A stretch of 37,965 nt of DNA from Terrihalobacillus insolitus (GCF_028416575.1 NZ_JAMQKB010000026.1:1-37965), one strand, 5' to 3'; counted from the stretch's first letter, positions 19,865 through 27,913 are shown. The notes: generated from the letters alone by a model not told the origin. Numbers and translations are program-made.

Positions 19865-21578
19865 CTAGGATACGGTTTTTCCACTTTTCAGCTTGGACAA
19901 ACTTTTTTGCTCTAAATCTGTGAGAGCACCTAAAGCAAAGATCTCGTTTGTGGTACGAAACTTGTCTAAGTCAAAAAGATCTGATTGGTAGAATGCATGT
20001 GCACGTGTCCCTTTCAACAATTTCGTTACATACTTCCACTGCATCCAGTGATGCGCACCTAATATCTTCTCCGGTACTAGTGCACGCAACACTGGTGGAA
20101 GCTTTTCTTTGAACCCCATTTGCACGTCTTGCGATAACCATACTTGCTGCTTCATGAATCGAGATTCCGAAGCGTTTCATATATTTTATTTTGCCAATTT
20201 GACTGGTGTAGGCTGGATTCACTTCAAAGACTGCTATCCCGATTTTTTCAGCTCTCGCCTTAATGGCTGTTGTCATTTTGTTGTAAGCAAACATAGAGAG
20301 ACGGAGGTTCGCTTTCTTATTGCCATAAGGGTTGGAAGCTTTCGATGTTGTTGTATCTAACTTTTCCTTGGCAATTGGTTTCTTCAACCTTTCGGCAACG
20401 TTTACTAATTGAATGGCTTCTGCTTCGATTATTTTTGTAATTTGACCAGAAGTTTTGCCGAAAATATCAAATGTTTGAGCCCAAGAGGAAACAAGTTGTC
20501 CCTTCCCATTTATATTGGAAATCGCAAAGTGATCCACATTGCAGTCAATGCCGATGACACCATCCGATTTAGAAAAATTACGATATTTCTTGTCCTTTTC
20601 TGTTAGGATGCACTTGAAAATGTAATAGTCCCCATGGTCTTCTATAGACCACGCGATCGGTTGTCCATCTTTCTTTTTATTCTTACATTGATTTTGGGTT
20701 GCAATGGCAGACTTAACTTTTTCTTGGCCATATGGAAAATGCAGATTTGGAATTTCTATTTCCTTGCCTTCTGATGTTTTGAAGTGTAATGTGCGGTGTT
20801 CTGGATGGTAGTGAAATACAAAATTGCCTGAGGCACCATCTTTCCGACCTGAAATGGTCATCGTATGATAACGGGCTTGCTTGCATTCGTTCAACCATTG
20901 ATCACGGTCGTCCATATACTTGTCGTTTGTATATTGTGATTGAAATAGTCTTTTTGTTCCAAAGACGACACTAGGTATGATGGTTTGGAGTCGTTGTAAG
21001 TCTTGTTCCAATTTATGTCGTTTAAAGGTTAGAAAACCAAGTCTTGCTTCGAACCTTTTGATTTCTGGTTCTAAGTAACTGTGTTCAAATTGATAGGGGT
21101 GATCATAGATGTCTGTTCGCTTCCTATACTGCACAACAAAGCGTTCCCCTTGTTTTTGTTCTTTCGCGTTCTTAGGGAAAGTAGGCTTACCCATGACAAA
21201 AGAAGCCTTCATCTTCTTTACCGTTGTTAGACGACTTTTCACTTGCTTCTGTTTCGTTTTAACCGCCTGGATCTGTGCCTGTTTATTCGTTTTATATAAT
21301 TTATTTAGCTCTTGTAAGCTTTTTTGTTTGGCCTTTGCTTCTTGCACGGCACTGTTTGCATAGTAGTCATCCAAACCAAAACATTCTTTGACGGTGAGAT
21401 GGATGGATTTATTTCGCTTGCTATGGCATGAACGTTTTTCTTTCGTAGATGTATCAAAGGCAAAATGTTTGGCACGATTGAAGTTAACAAGAACATCCGT
21501 AATGGCATTGACATATGTAATGGCTATCTTGTTTTTATAGACTCGATTAGAGAAGTACGTTTTTGTGCCCATCGCCAT
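19865..21578 (-). pseudogene. tnpB: TnpB-like RNA-guided nuclease, frameshifted
   Basis: RuvC-like IS605 OrfB protein. The open frame runs from the ATG at 21578 for 486 residues, to IHEAASMVIARRA. Deleting one base of the AAA run (plus-strand TTT at 20119-20121) rejoins it to MGFKEKLPPVLRALVPEK and 84 more residues, giving about 570 residues in all; without the correction the protein runs into an unrelated Cys-rich tail ending at 19971. RuvC-I is GIDCNVDHFA (D345, D349) and RuvC-II has E405 in AKEKLDTT. The usual CxxC zinc ribbon and DxNAA Asp of TnpB are absent; the corresponding stretch reads YTSQIGKIKYMKRFGISIHE. This places it in a divergent TnpB branch. Sequencing error in the homopolymer cannot be excluded. 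Confidence 0.8.
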
Positions 21579-21694
21579 TCTCCTTTCCCTTCATAATTAA
21601 ATTTTATCTCCTCCGGAGGGGCGATTCATCCCCCACTTATTATTGGTGTTACCCACCTTCACATAATGGAAGTGGGGGTCTTCTCGCCCGTGAA

Positions 21695-21962
21695 AAGATA
21701 AAAAAACTTCCCACCCCTACTCGTATAGTAAGGGGCGAAAAGTTTGTGAACTCACGCGGTACCACCCTTTTTCACTGTTAGATTAAAACAGTCTCATTGG
21801 CATCATGTTTAACGGACATGAACCGGACAAATCTACTTATGATTCAACTTGTCTATTCCGAAGTGCTACTTAATGTAAGAAATACTGGTTTACACCAACC
21901 ACCAGCTCTCTTTTTATTTCATTACAATAAGCCTGTCTCCATCACAATAGTTAAGTAACTTA
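21695..21962 (-). promoter_or_regulatory. T-box riboswitch, probable serine (AGC) specifier
   Basis: On the minus strand, stem I has the typical AGAGAGCTGGTGG...GGTGTAAACCAG apical part, closed by TAATG/CATTA and AAATA/TATTT. A lower helix CTATT/AATAG carries a kink-turn-like TGATG/GGA. The specifier loop reads GT-AGC-A followed by CTTCGG, so the codon is AGC (21867-21865), serine. The T-box proper AAAAGGGTGGTACCGCG (21771-21755) and a terminator (21744-21700; AGGGGTGGGAAGTT plus T7) complete it. Uncharged tRNA-Ser would stabilise the antiterminator. The natural target is the aminotransferase-serA operon, now separated from it by the tnpB element. Confidence 0.88.
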
Positions 21963-21974
21963 TTAATTTTTTAT

Positions 21975-22002
21975 ATCATAGCAGATTCGTTATAATTGTC
22001 AA
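21975..22002 (-). promoter_or_regulatory. Sigma-A promoter of the T-box leader
   Basis: TTGACA (22002-21997) and TATGAT (21980-21975) are 16 bp apart, with an extended TG before the -10 (TGCTATGAT). The transcript would start about 10 bp before the leader's first helix. A palindrome TGTAAA-CGC-TTTACA (22028-22042) lies about 25 bp upstream. Confidence 0.75.
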
Positions 22003-22096
22003 TCTATTTTCTTCGCATATTGATAGTTGTAAACGCTTTACATGCCTTCAATACTGTATAAAAAAAATTTAATTTCTAGTATAGTATGAGCTTAAA

Positions 22097-22138
22097 GTAA
22101 AAAAACCCCTTGTGTCTAGACACAAGGGGTTTTTTACT
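22097..22138 (-). terminator. Terminator overlapping the rpsR stop codon
   Basis: AAAAACCCCTTGTGTC pairs perfectly with GACACAAGGGGTTTTT, with only TA at the centre and T runs on both strands. It ends the rpsF-ssb-rpsR transcript. The rpsR TAG stop at 22137-22139 touches the hairpin flank. Confidence 0.88.
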
Positions 22139-22367
22139 ATTCCGTTACAAATGGCAATAAAGCCATTTGACGAGCACGTTTAATTGCTTTTGTTAATTTA
22201 CGTTGGTATTTCGCAGAGGTTCCAGTTACACGACGAGGAAGAATTTTTCCACGTTCGGAAACGAAACGTCTGAGTAGATCTACGTCTTTGTAATCGATGT
22301 GTGTAATTCCGTTTGCTGTAAAGTAACATACCTTACGACGCTTTGCACGACCACGACGAGCTGCCAT
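22137..22367 (-). CDS. rpsR: 30S ribosomal protein S18
   Basis: Small-subunit protein of 76 residues, usual length, that pairs with S6 on the platform. The S18 signature is seen in [19 protein letters not shown] and [20 protein letters not shown]. The basic N-terminus [15 protein letters not shown] is typical for Bacilli. It is the last gene of rpsF-ssb-rpsR, 29 bp after ssb, with GGAGGGA before its ATG. Confidence 0.98.
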   Translation of the reverse strand: MAARRGRAKRRKVCYFTANGITHIDYKDVDLLRRFVSERGKILPRRVTGTSAKYQRKLTKAIKRARQMALLPFVTE

Positions 22368-22396
22368 AGGAAGTCCCTCCTTTACTTATTTAAGTA

Positions 22397-22873
22397 TCAA
22401 AATGGTAAATCGTCATCCGATATATCAATAGGTTCCCCGTTATTTTTAAACGGATCTTCTTCATCTTGTCTAGAAAATTCTTGGTTGTTTGATTGACTCT
22501 GTTTTTCTTGGTACCCAGGTGATCCTTGTTGGCCTCCACCTTGTGAAGAAGAACCTTTAGAATCAAGAAATTGAACAGAGTCTGCTACTACTTCCGTAAC
22601 AAAAACTCTTTTTCCATCCTGACCATCAAAGCTACGAGATTGAAGGCGACCGTCAACGCCAACCAAGCTTCCCTTCTTCATAAAGTTTGCTAGGTTTTCT
22701 GCTGCACGTCTCCATACAACGCAATTGATAAAATCAGCTTCTCTATTTCCTTGTTGATTTGAAAAAGGTCGATTAACTGCTATTGTAAAATTAGCTACTG
22801 CTACTCCATTTGGCGTATAGCGCAAGTCTGGATCCCTCGTTAATCTGCCGACAAGTACGACACGATTTAACAT
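22397..22873 (-). CDS. ssbA: Single-stranded DNA-binding protein SsbA
   Basis: Essential tetrameric ssDNA-binding protein of replication, recombination and repair, 158 residues. An OB fold (about 1-105, [35 protein letters not shown]) is followed by a Gly/Gln/Ser-rich linker and the acidic C-terminal tip DISDDDLPF that recruits partner proteins. Its position between rpsF and rpsR identifies it as SsbA rather than the competence paralogue SsbB. Confidence 0.98.
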   Translation of the reverse strand: MLNRVVLVGRLTRDPDLRYTPNGVAVANFTIAVNRPFSNQQGNREADFINCVVWRRAAENLANFMKKGSLVGVDGRLQSRSFDGQDGKRVFVTEVVADSVQFLDSKGSSSQGGGQQGSPGYQEKQSQSNNQEFSRQDEEDPFKNNGEPIDISDDDLPF

Positions 22874-22885
22874 TAGAATCCCCCC

Positions 22886-23176
22886 TTATTGATCATCTTC
22901 GCGAACTGCAATGTGACGAATAATGTCATCAGAGAATTTCGCTTGACGATCGAATTCATTTATGGCGTTTTCATCGCCATTGAATTTAATAATTACATAA
23001 TATCCATCACGAAAGTCATTGATTTCATATGCAAGGCGTTTTTTTCCTTTTTCATCAACTTTTTCGATTTCCGCGCCATTATCTGTAAGAATCTTATTGA
23101 AACGCTCAATAAGTGCTGTTTTAGCTTCTTCTTCAATGTTTGGGCGGATGATGTACATAATTTCATAATTTCTCAT
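22886..23176 (-). CDS. rpsF: 30S ribosomal protein S6
   Basis: Small-subunit protein of 96 residues, normal length ([17 protein letters not shown] start; [22 protein letters not shown]). It forms a heterodimer with S18 on 16S rRNA. It is first in rpsF-ssb-rpsR, 12 bp before ssb. The start ATG has AAAGGAGGTG upstream. The leader carries an S6:S18-type hairpin that could allow autoregulation. Confidence 0.98.
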   Translation of the reverse strand: MRNYEIMYIIRPNIEEEAKTALIERFNKILTDNGAEIEKVDEKGKKRLAYEINDFRDGYYVIIKFNGDENAINEFDRQAKFSDDIIRHIAVREDDQ

Positions 23177-23198
23177 CCGTTTGCACCTCCTTTTGGAC

Positions 23199-23248
23199 TT
23201 AGCGGCCCTTACTTTAGTAAGAGCAAGGAGTAATCTCGTTCATTACTC
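23199..23248 (-). promoter_or_regulatory. Candidate S6:S18 autoregulatory leader of rpsF
   Basis: On the minus strand, GAGTAAT/ATTACTC forms one hairpin (23248-23228). CTTG-CT-CTTAC-TAAA-GTAAG-GGCCGC-TAAG forms a second (23226-23199), with the CCG trinucleotide in the internal loop on the 3' side. A bulged CCG is the hallmark of the S6:S18 binding motif known upstream of rpsF in many bacteria. Placement between the promoter and the RBS fits that role. Confidence 0.5.
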
Positions 23249-23258
23249 ACAATGTTGT

Positions 23259-23287
23259 ATTATAGCAAACTTACATCAGAAGTGCAA
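23259..23287 (-). promoter_or_regulatory. Sigma-A promoter of rpsF-ssb-rpsR
   Basis: TTGCAC (23287-23282) and TATAAT (23264-23259) are 17 bp apart, close to consensus. The transcript would begin near 23252, at the foot of the leader hairpins. Confidence 0.75.
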
Positions 23288-23335
23288 ATTCACATTTATT
23301 TACATGCTGTATATACTGCACGGAGAGATCCTTTC

Positions 23336-24436
23336 TTACACATTAAAACGGAAATGGATAACATCGCCGTCTTGCACCAAATAGTCTTTTCCTTCTAATC
23401 GAACTTTCCCTTTTTCTTTTGCTCCATTCATGGAACCTGATTCGACCAAATCGTCATATGATACGGTTTCTGCACGTATAAATCCACGTTCAAAATCAGT
23501 ATGGATGATGCCTGCAGCTTGCGGTGCCTTCATTCCCTTTATAAATGTCCAAGCACGAACTTCCTGTTCTCCCGCAGTAAAATAAGTCGCCAAACCTAAT
23601 AACTGATACGTTGCTTTAATTAATTGATCAAGGCCCGACTCTTTAATTCCTAGTTCCTCCAAAAACATTTCCTTTTCTTCTCCGTCCAATTCAGCGATTT
23701 CAGACTCTACCTTTGCACTAATCACCACTACCTCTGCCTTTTCATTATCAGCAAGCTCTTCTACTTGTTGGACATATTTATTTTGATCAACATTTAGAAG
23801 CTCGTCCTCTCCAACATTTGCTACATAAAGGACCGGCTTACTTGTTAACAAATGTAGTGTTTTTAGCGTTTTCTGTTGCTCATCGGTTAATTCTACTGAT
23901 CTGGCCGGTTTTTCATCCTCAAATGCATCCCGAAGTTTTGTTAATACTTCAAACTCCGTAACAGCATCCTTATCTTTTTGTTTTGCCATCTTTTCAACGC
24001 GCTGAATTCGTTTCATCACCGTTTCGAGGTCAGCCAAAATAAGTTCTAAGTTAATCGTTTCTATGTCAGAGATCGGATCTACCCCTCCTGACACATGGGT
24101 AATATTATCATCATTAAAGCATCGAACAACATGACAAATAGCATCTACCTGACGAATGTGTGAAAGAAATTGATTTCCTAATCCCTCCCCCTTGCTCGCA
24201 CCTTTAACAATTCCTGCAATGTCTGTAAACTCAAATGCTGTAGGTACGGTTTTTTTTGGATTTACAAGCTCTGTTAATTTGTTTAGTCTGAAGTCCGGAA
24301 CTTCAACTATTCCTACATTTGGATCTATTGTACAAAATGGATAGTTTGCCGATTCTGCACCAGCTTGGGTGATTGCGTTAAACAACGTTGATTTCCCAAC
24401 ATTGGGCAATCCGACAATTCCTGCTGTTAATGCCAT
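23336..24436 (-). CDS. ychF: Redox-regulated ATPase/GTPase YchF (YyaF)
   Basis: Obg-family P-loop protein of 366 residues that prefers ATP and associates with ribosomes. G1 is GLPNVGKSTLFNA (8-20), with G3 at DIAGIVKGAS. A coiled-coil insert (about 130-200) follows, then a C-terminal TGS domain (about 280-366, VRAWTFIKGMKAPQAAGIIH). It lies between yyzM and rpsF as in B. subtilis (yyaF). The ATG is preceded by AAGGAGTGG. Confidence 0.96.
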   Translation of the reverse strand: MALTAGIVGLPNVGKSTLFNAITQAGAESANYPFCTIDPNVGIVEVPDFRLNKLTELVNPKKTVPTAFEFTDIAGIVKGASKGEGLGNQFLSHIRQVDAICHVVRCFNDDNITHVSGGVDPISDIETINLELILADLETVMKRIQRVEKMAKQKDKDAVTEFEVLTKLRDAFEDEKPARSVELTDEQQKTLKTLHLLTSKPVLYVANVGEDELLNVDQNKYVQQVEELADNEKAEVVVISAKVESEIAELDGEEKEMFLEELGIKESGLDQLIKATYQLLGLATYFTAGEQEVRAWTFIKGMKAPQAAGIIHTDFERGFIRAETVSYDDLVESGSMNGAKEKGKVRLEGKDYLVQDGDVIHFRFNV

Positions 24437-24526
24437 AAAAACTTACCACTCCTTAAGGATACCGCTCATATGAACGTTTCAGTCATTCCAATTATAGTTA
24501 CAGTTTGATAAAATAACAAGCTATCA

Positions 24527-24570
24527 ATATGAAAAAACAAGGGTTCCACATACCCTTGTTTTTTCATATT
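24527..24570. terminator. Bidirectional terminator between yyzM and ychF
   Basis: ATATGAAAAAACAAGGGT pairs perfectly with ACCCTTGTTTTTTCATAT around a small loop. On the minus strand it would end the transcript of yyzM and leave ychF to start from its own promoter. Confidence 0.85.
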
Positions 24571-24650
24571 TGTTTAAGAAAAGTATATTTTCCATTACAC
24601 CTGACCATTAAAAAAAGAAAGTTACTGTTATTTTCAAGTGAGTGTTCAAT

Positions 24651-24666
24651 TGTTTCATGTGAAACA
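24651..24666. promoter_or_regulatory. parS-like site (one mismatch)
   Basis: TGTTTCATGTGAAACA differs from the Spo0J/ParB target TGTTNCACGTGAAACA by one central base. It lies immediately after the yyzM stop codon, about 4 kb from spo0J. Confidence 0.7.
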
Positions 24667-24864
24667 TTAATTGTCTGCTTGCTCTAAAACTTTCTTCATC
24701 TTGCTTTCAAATCGCGGCCTTGGAATAAGCACACTGTGTCCACATCCTTCACACTTTACACGGATATCCATTCCCATTCTAATGATTTTCCATCTGTTTT
24801 CACCACAAGGATGAGGCTTTTTCATTTGGACAATATCGTTTAGTTGGTATTCTTTTTTTGGCAC
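24667..24864 (-). CDS. yyzM: YyzM-like small zinc-ribbon-type protein (DUF951)
   Basis: Small protein of 65 residues matching DUF951. It has one Cys and His near the N-terminus (KKPHPCGENRWK) and a CEGCGH pair, a pattern suited to binding a metal, then a basic segment (VLIPRPRFESKMKKV). The function is unknown. In B. subtilis yyzM also lies between spo0J and ychF. The start is GTG with AAGGGGTG 8 bases upstream. Confidence 0.85.
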   Translation of the reverse strand: MPKKEYQLNDIVQMKKPHPCGENRWKIIRMGMDIRVKCEGCGHSVLIPRPRFESKMKKVLEQADN

Positions 24865-24992
24865 TTATTTTCACCCCTTAACCTTAAATATGATGTGCTA
24901 TTCATTCTATCTCTAGCATACATCACTATACGTAGAAGTGGAATATCAAACCGTACTTTATTTTCATCGGTTTATTATTACTATTTTTAAGT

Positions 24993-25013
24993 AAAAAACG
25001 ACATCCCGATGTA
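24993..25013 (-). terminator. Possible weak terminator after the YkvI-like gene
   Basis: Minus-strand ACAT-CGGG-ATGT is followed by CG and TTTTTT. The stem is short. It is the only terminator-like signal in the 218-bp gap after the YkvI-like gene, where I see nothing else. Confidence 0.3.
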
Positions 25014-25082
25014 CTTAGATGTTCAACTTGAAAATCAATCAAATTATATCATGTTTCCTTCATTTGCTTTCCCATTCCCCAT

Positions 25083-26096
25083 TTAGTTGAATTTATTTAT
25101 GATCGGATAAAGAAGTAAACACGACAACACATATAAATTAAGAACACCATACAATGGATAAAGATATTGTATTAGGGTTGAAAAACCTAAGCTTGTTAAA
25201 GGTAGCATCAATACAATCGTCAACGCGGCTAATAACCAAAATGGTCCTTTTACAAAACTACGAAATCTTGTGACAAGCCCTAATATACCTGATGCAGCTG
25301 TGGTAAAAATCGCAATCCACAAAAGAATAGAAATAAATAAAAACATTATATATGGGTAATGTTTTAATATTGCAAACAAGGGAATCTCATATAACAGTAT
25401 TTCTTCTGATATCTGAATTAAACTCCCATTATAAATATAAGAAATAGTTCCGAGTATTGCACCACTTCCTATACTCGCTATCCAGATTTCTACTTTGCTT
25501 TTCATTTGATTACCAACCGCTCCTAATACAGCAATTAAAGGCAAAATATTTAATGCTGTAAATGGTAGTGCAGCAGTCCAATTACTCTGATGATTTAAAT
25601 CTGGGAATAGGGATAGATCTTGCTGCATGTTAAACAAAAGCAAAACGTAAAGTAGACCACCAATTAGAAGAGGCAATATAAACGTATTCAGTGATACAAT
25701 CCCTCGTATATCCCAAATAAACACAACAATAAGCAAAGCAGAAATAAGACCAATCCCCCACCATTTAGAAAAGTTAAATGCTTGTAAAGTCGCACCACTG
25801 CCTGCTAACATGATCACTGTTGTTGAAAACAAGTATAAAATGATCATTGCATCGTATAAACCAGACAATCTTTTTCCTACTATTTTCTGAAGTACTGGTA
25901 AATAATGAGTAGCACTATTTTCAAAACTAATGAGCAAAATAACATAAATACAAAAAGAGAATAATATGGCGAAAAGGCCTATAGCTAGTCCACTTTCAGG
26001 CCCAAAAAACTGCCACAATTCCCTTCCAGAAGCATATCCTGCACCAATTGTCGCGCCAATTATTAAAAACATCCACTTAATACCGGAATTGATCAT
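25083..26096 (-). CDS. YkvI-family membrane protein, putative transporter
   Basis: Integral membrane protein of 337 residues with about ten hydrophobic segments. The first holds GATIGAGYASGRELWQFFG (14-32), the unwound-helix motif of the YkvI group within the APC (LeuT-fold) superfamily. The substrate is unknown. It is transcribed alone, back to back with yyaC, with GGAGG 7 bases before the ATG. It is not part of the usual B. subtilis order at this place, so it may be a lineage-specific addition. Confidence 0.75.
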   Translation of the reverse strand: MINSGIKWMFLIIGATIGAGYASGRELWQFFGPESGLAIGLFAILFSFCIYVILLISFENSATHYLPVLQKIVGKRLSGLYDAMIILYLFSTTVIMLAGSGATLQAFNFSKWWGIGLISALLIVVFIWDIRGIVSLNTFILPLLIGGLLYVLLLFNMQQDLSLFPDLNHQSNWTAALPFTALNILPLIAVLGAVGNQMKSKVEIWIASIGSGAILGTISYIYNGSLIQISEEILLYEIPLFAILKHYPYIMFLFISILLWIAIFTTAASGILGLVTRFRSFVKGPFWLLAALTIVLMLPLTSLGFSTLIQYLYPLYGVLNLYVLSCLLLYPIINKFN

Positions 26097-26128
26097 GTCT
26101 GTTCCTCCAACCTTCTTTTTAGGACGAC

Positions 26129-26158
26129 GTATAGAACATTTAAATTAGTCGTATACTA
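26129..26158 (+). promoter_or_regulatory. Possible forespore (sigma-F/sigma-G) promoter of yyaC
   Basis: GTATA (26129-26133) followed 15 bp later by TCGTATACTA partly fits the sigma-F pattern GYATA-N15-GGNNANANTR. With an 18-bp spacer, TATACTA fits the sigma-G -10 CATNNTA with one mismatch. B. subtilis yyaC is a forespore gene, which supports the reading. Confidence 0.4.
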
Positions 26159-26186
26159 ATACCAATATGTTGGTGGAGGATAAGCT

Positions 26187-26789
26187 ATGAATCTAATGAA
26201 AAAAAAATCTCCAAAAAATGAGCATAGGTTTACTTTTGATGATCCACTTTTGACTATAAAGATGGGGGAAAATCTGTTAGATTGGATTCCTAATGGTTCA
26301 CAGGACATAATCATTTTATGTATAGGAACGGATCGTTCAACAGGTGATTCACTTGGTCCAATCACTGGAATGTTCTTAAAGGAAAGGGAAATGAAAGAGT
26401 TAACTGTCTTTGGAACCATCTCAAATCCTGTTCATGCAGTGAATTTAGAGGATGAATTGCTTCATATTAAGCAACAATTCTCCAATCCTTATATTATTGC
26501 CGTTGATGCCTGTTTAGGAAAAACAAAATCGATCGGTTCCATTATTGCTGGAAGGGGTCCTCTGAAACCAGGTGCTGCATTAAATAAAGCACTTCCAGAT
26601 GTAGGAGACGTTCATATTTCAGGAGTAGTCAATGTAGCTGGATTTATGGAATATTATATATTGCAAAACACTCGTTTGGACACTGTTATAAGGATGGCTG
26701 GATCGATAGCAAATGTTCTTTCTTATATGGACAAACAATTACACCTAATTAGAAAGAAAGTAACGAATCTTTCACAAAAACCGATTTAA
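26187..26789 (+). CDS. yyaC: Spore protein YyaC (DUF1256, GPR-like fold)
   Basis: Protein of 200 residues in the DUF1256 family, often annotated as a spore protease because its fold resembles the germination protease GPR. Key stretches are IILCIGTDRSTGDSLGPITG (45-64), NPVHAVNLED, IAVDACLG and GDVHISGVVNVAGFMEY. It is one of only two plus-strand genes here, and yyaC is also placed opposite to spo0J in B. subtilis. GGTGGAGG precedes the ATG. A MITE-like repeat starts directly at the stop codon. Confidence 0.92.
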   Translation: MNLMKKKSPKNEHRFTFDDPLLTIKMGENLLDWIPNGSQDIIILCIGTDRSTGDSLGPITGMFLKEREMKELTVFGTISNPVHAVNLEDELLHIKQQFSNPYIIAVDACLGKTKSIGSIIAGRGPLKPGAALNKALPDVGDVHISGVVNVAGFMEYYILQNTRLDTVIRMAGSIANVLSYMDKQLHLIRKKVTNLSQKPI

Positions 26790-26946
26790 GAGGATGTTCA
26801 AAAAGTCGCCAAATGATAAGCTGCGCATCTCTTCGTTGGCTTGTTTTTCCGTTCCTCACGTATTAAAAGCATACGCTGCGCTACTCAAAACTGCGTCGCC
26901 TCGACCTGCTTGCTTCTAATTTGGCAACTTTTTGAACACGCACTTT
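26790..26946 (-). repeat. MITE-like dispersed repeat, copy B
   Basis: About 157 bp beginning directly after the yyaC stop codon. It is the reverse complement of the copy at 15867-16021 with few differences apart from a variable stretch near the centre. Its ends show the same inverted GTTCAAAAAGTC/GTTCAAAAAGTTGCC motifs. It has no coding capacity. Together with the DUF554 terminator it fills the gap. Confidence 0.85.
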
Positions 26947-26962
26947 AAATTTCTTTTTGAAT

Positions 26963-26999
26963 AAAAACAGGAGTCGCCTATTGCTGACTCCTGTTTTTT
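26963..26999. terminator. Bidirectional terminator overlapping the DUF554 stop codon
   Basis: AAAACAGGAGTC pairs with GACTCCTGTTTT across a 10-base loop, with T runs on both sides. It serves yyaC (plus) and the DUF554 gene (minus), whose TAA at 26998-27000 overlaps the hairpin's A/T flank. Confidence 0.85.
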
Positions 27000-27705
27000 A
27001 TTTTATAAAGAAATCGTAAATAACTAAAACAAATCCGACAGTTATAATAGATGGCAACAAATTTGCCACCCTAATTTTTGTGAGTTTTAACAAGTTTAAT
27101 CCTATCGCAACAATAAGAAGTCCACCGGTTGCAGTCATTTCCACTATAAATCCTTGTAAAAAAGTATCAGGAAGCCAATTTTCAATTTGTGTTGCAAGTA
27201 GTGCAATCGTTCCTTCATATAGTACTACAGGAACAGTAGAAAACACCACACCAAAACCCAATGTTGTGGTTAACACTAAAGCCACAAAACCGTCAATAAT
27301 AGACTTAGTAATTAAAACTTCGTGATCTCCCCTCAATCCACTATCTAAAGCCCCTATTACTGCCATTGCACCGATAACAAATATTAAAGAAGCGGTGATA
27401 AATCCTTGAGATATACTTGTTTCCCCTTTTGTGTTGCTTTTCTTTTCAATCCATGTGCCTAATAGGTTAAGTTTCTTCTCTAAATGCAACGCCTCTCCAA
27501 TTATGGCACCAGAAAGTATACTTAATAAAACAACGACAATCTTTTCTGTTTGAAAAGCCATTTGTAGTCCAATTAATACTACTGCTAAACCAATGCCATG
27601 CATAATTGTCTCTTTATAACGTTCAGGTATCTTAGTGAAAAATAAGCCTATAAATGTGCCAATTACAATGCACAAACCATTTACTAATGCTCCTAATAAA
27701 ACCAT
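26998..27705 (-). CDS. DUF554 membrane protein (YdfK/YqgA-like)
   Basis: Integral membrane protein with about six or seven hydrophobic segments, matching DUF554 (MVLLGALVNGLCIVIGTFIG at the start; KIPERYKETIMHGIGLAVV; FVIGAMAVIGALDSGLRGD). The function is unknown. I chose the ATG at 27703-27705, with GGAG about 9 bases upstream, because family members begin at this first helix (235 residues). An open frame continues 39 codons upstream to a TTG at 27822, but that part lacks an RBS and abuts a parS-like site. It lies just downstream of spo0J where B. subtilis has yyaD. Confidence 0.85.
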   Translation of the reverse strand: MVLLGALVNGLCIVIGTFIGLFFTKIPERYKETIMHGIGLAVVLIGLQMAFQTEKIVVVLLSILSGAIIGEALHLEKKLNLLGTWIEKKSNTKGETSISQGFITASLIFVIGAMAVIGALDSGLRGDHEVLITKSIIDGFVALVLTTTLGFGVVFSTVPVVLYEGTIALLATQIENWLPDTFLQGFIVEMTATGGLLIVAIGLNLLKLTKIRVANLLPSIITVGFVLVIYDFFIK

Positions 27706-27766
27706 TGCTACAACTCCAGATAGTATTTGATCAATGTGTTCCTTAAATAGATATGATTCTAATAAT

Positions 27767-27780
27767 AGAGGATGTTCAAA
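27767..27780 (+). repeat. Short match to the MITE-like repeat end
   Basis: AGAGGATGTTCAAA equals the first 14 bases of the repeat end seen at 26789 and at the serA stop codon. It lies upstream of the DUF554 start. It could be a remnant or chance. Confidence 0.3.
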
Positions 27781-27822
27781 TAGCGTTTTTTCGACATGAT
27801 TTTTAATATATTTTATTAACAA

Positions 27823-27838
27823 TGTTTCACGTGGAACA
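27823..27838. promoter_or_regulatory. parS-like site (one mismatch) downstream of spo0J
   Basis: TGTTTCACGTGGAACA has one mismatch to the parS consensus. Flanking AACAA and TTGTT-type bases extend the palindrome to 26 bp (27818-27843) with little asymmetry. It lies about 140 bp past the spo0J stop codon. Confidence 0.8.
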
Positions 27839-27913
27839 TTGTTAATCGATTTATGATTTATAAATACGATGCATTCTTTCGTGTATAATCAAGATTAAAT
27901 CATAACTATAGCA

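Larger units (their letters stand above)
19752..21693 (-). mobile_element. IS200/IS605-group element of the TnpB-only (IS1341) type
   Basis: The element contains one minus-strand tnpB and no tnpA. Subterminal hairpins mark both ends. On the upstream side (about 21640-21690), CCCACTTC faces GAAGGTGGG and a second CCCCCACTT arm lies nearby. On the downstream side (about 19765-19815), CCCCCACTTCAACAAAAG faces CTTTTGTAAGTGGTGGG. The exact ends are not fixed by sequence alone, since such elements make no target duplication. It lies between the T-box terminator and the aminotransferase-serA operon in the same orientation. Confidence 0.75.

Noticed and set aside
20713..20974. Short frames on both strands inside tnpB
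   Set aside because: They are shadows of the RuvC-family gene with no independent signal.
16061..26789. Inversion of the middle segment between the two MITE copies
   Set aside because: The gene order and strands inside (yyaC plus, ychF and rpsF minus) match B. subtilis, so no inversion is needed.
27706..27822. N-terminal extension of the DUF554 protein to a TTG at 27822
   Set aside because: It lacks an RBS, is not family-like, and contains a match to the MITE end.
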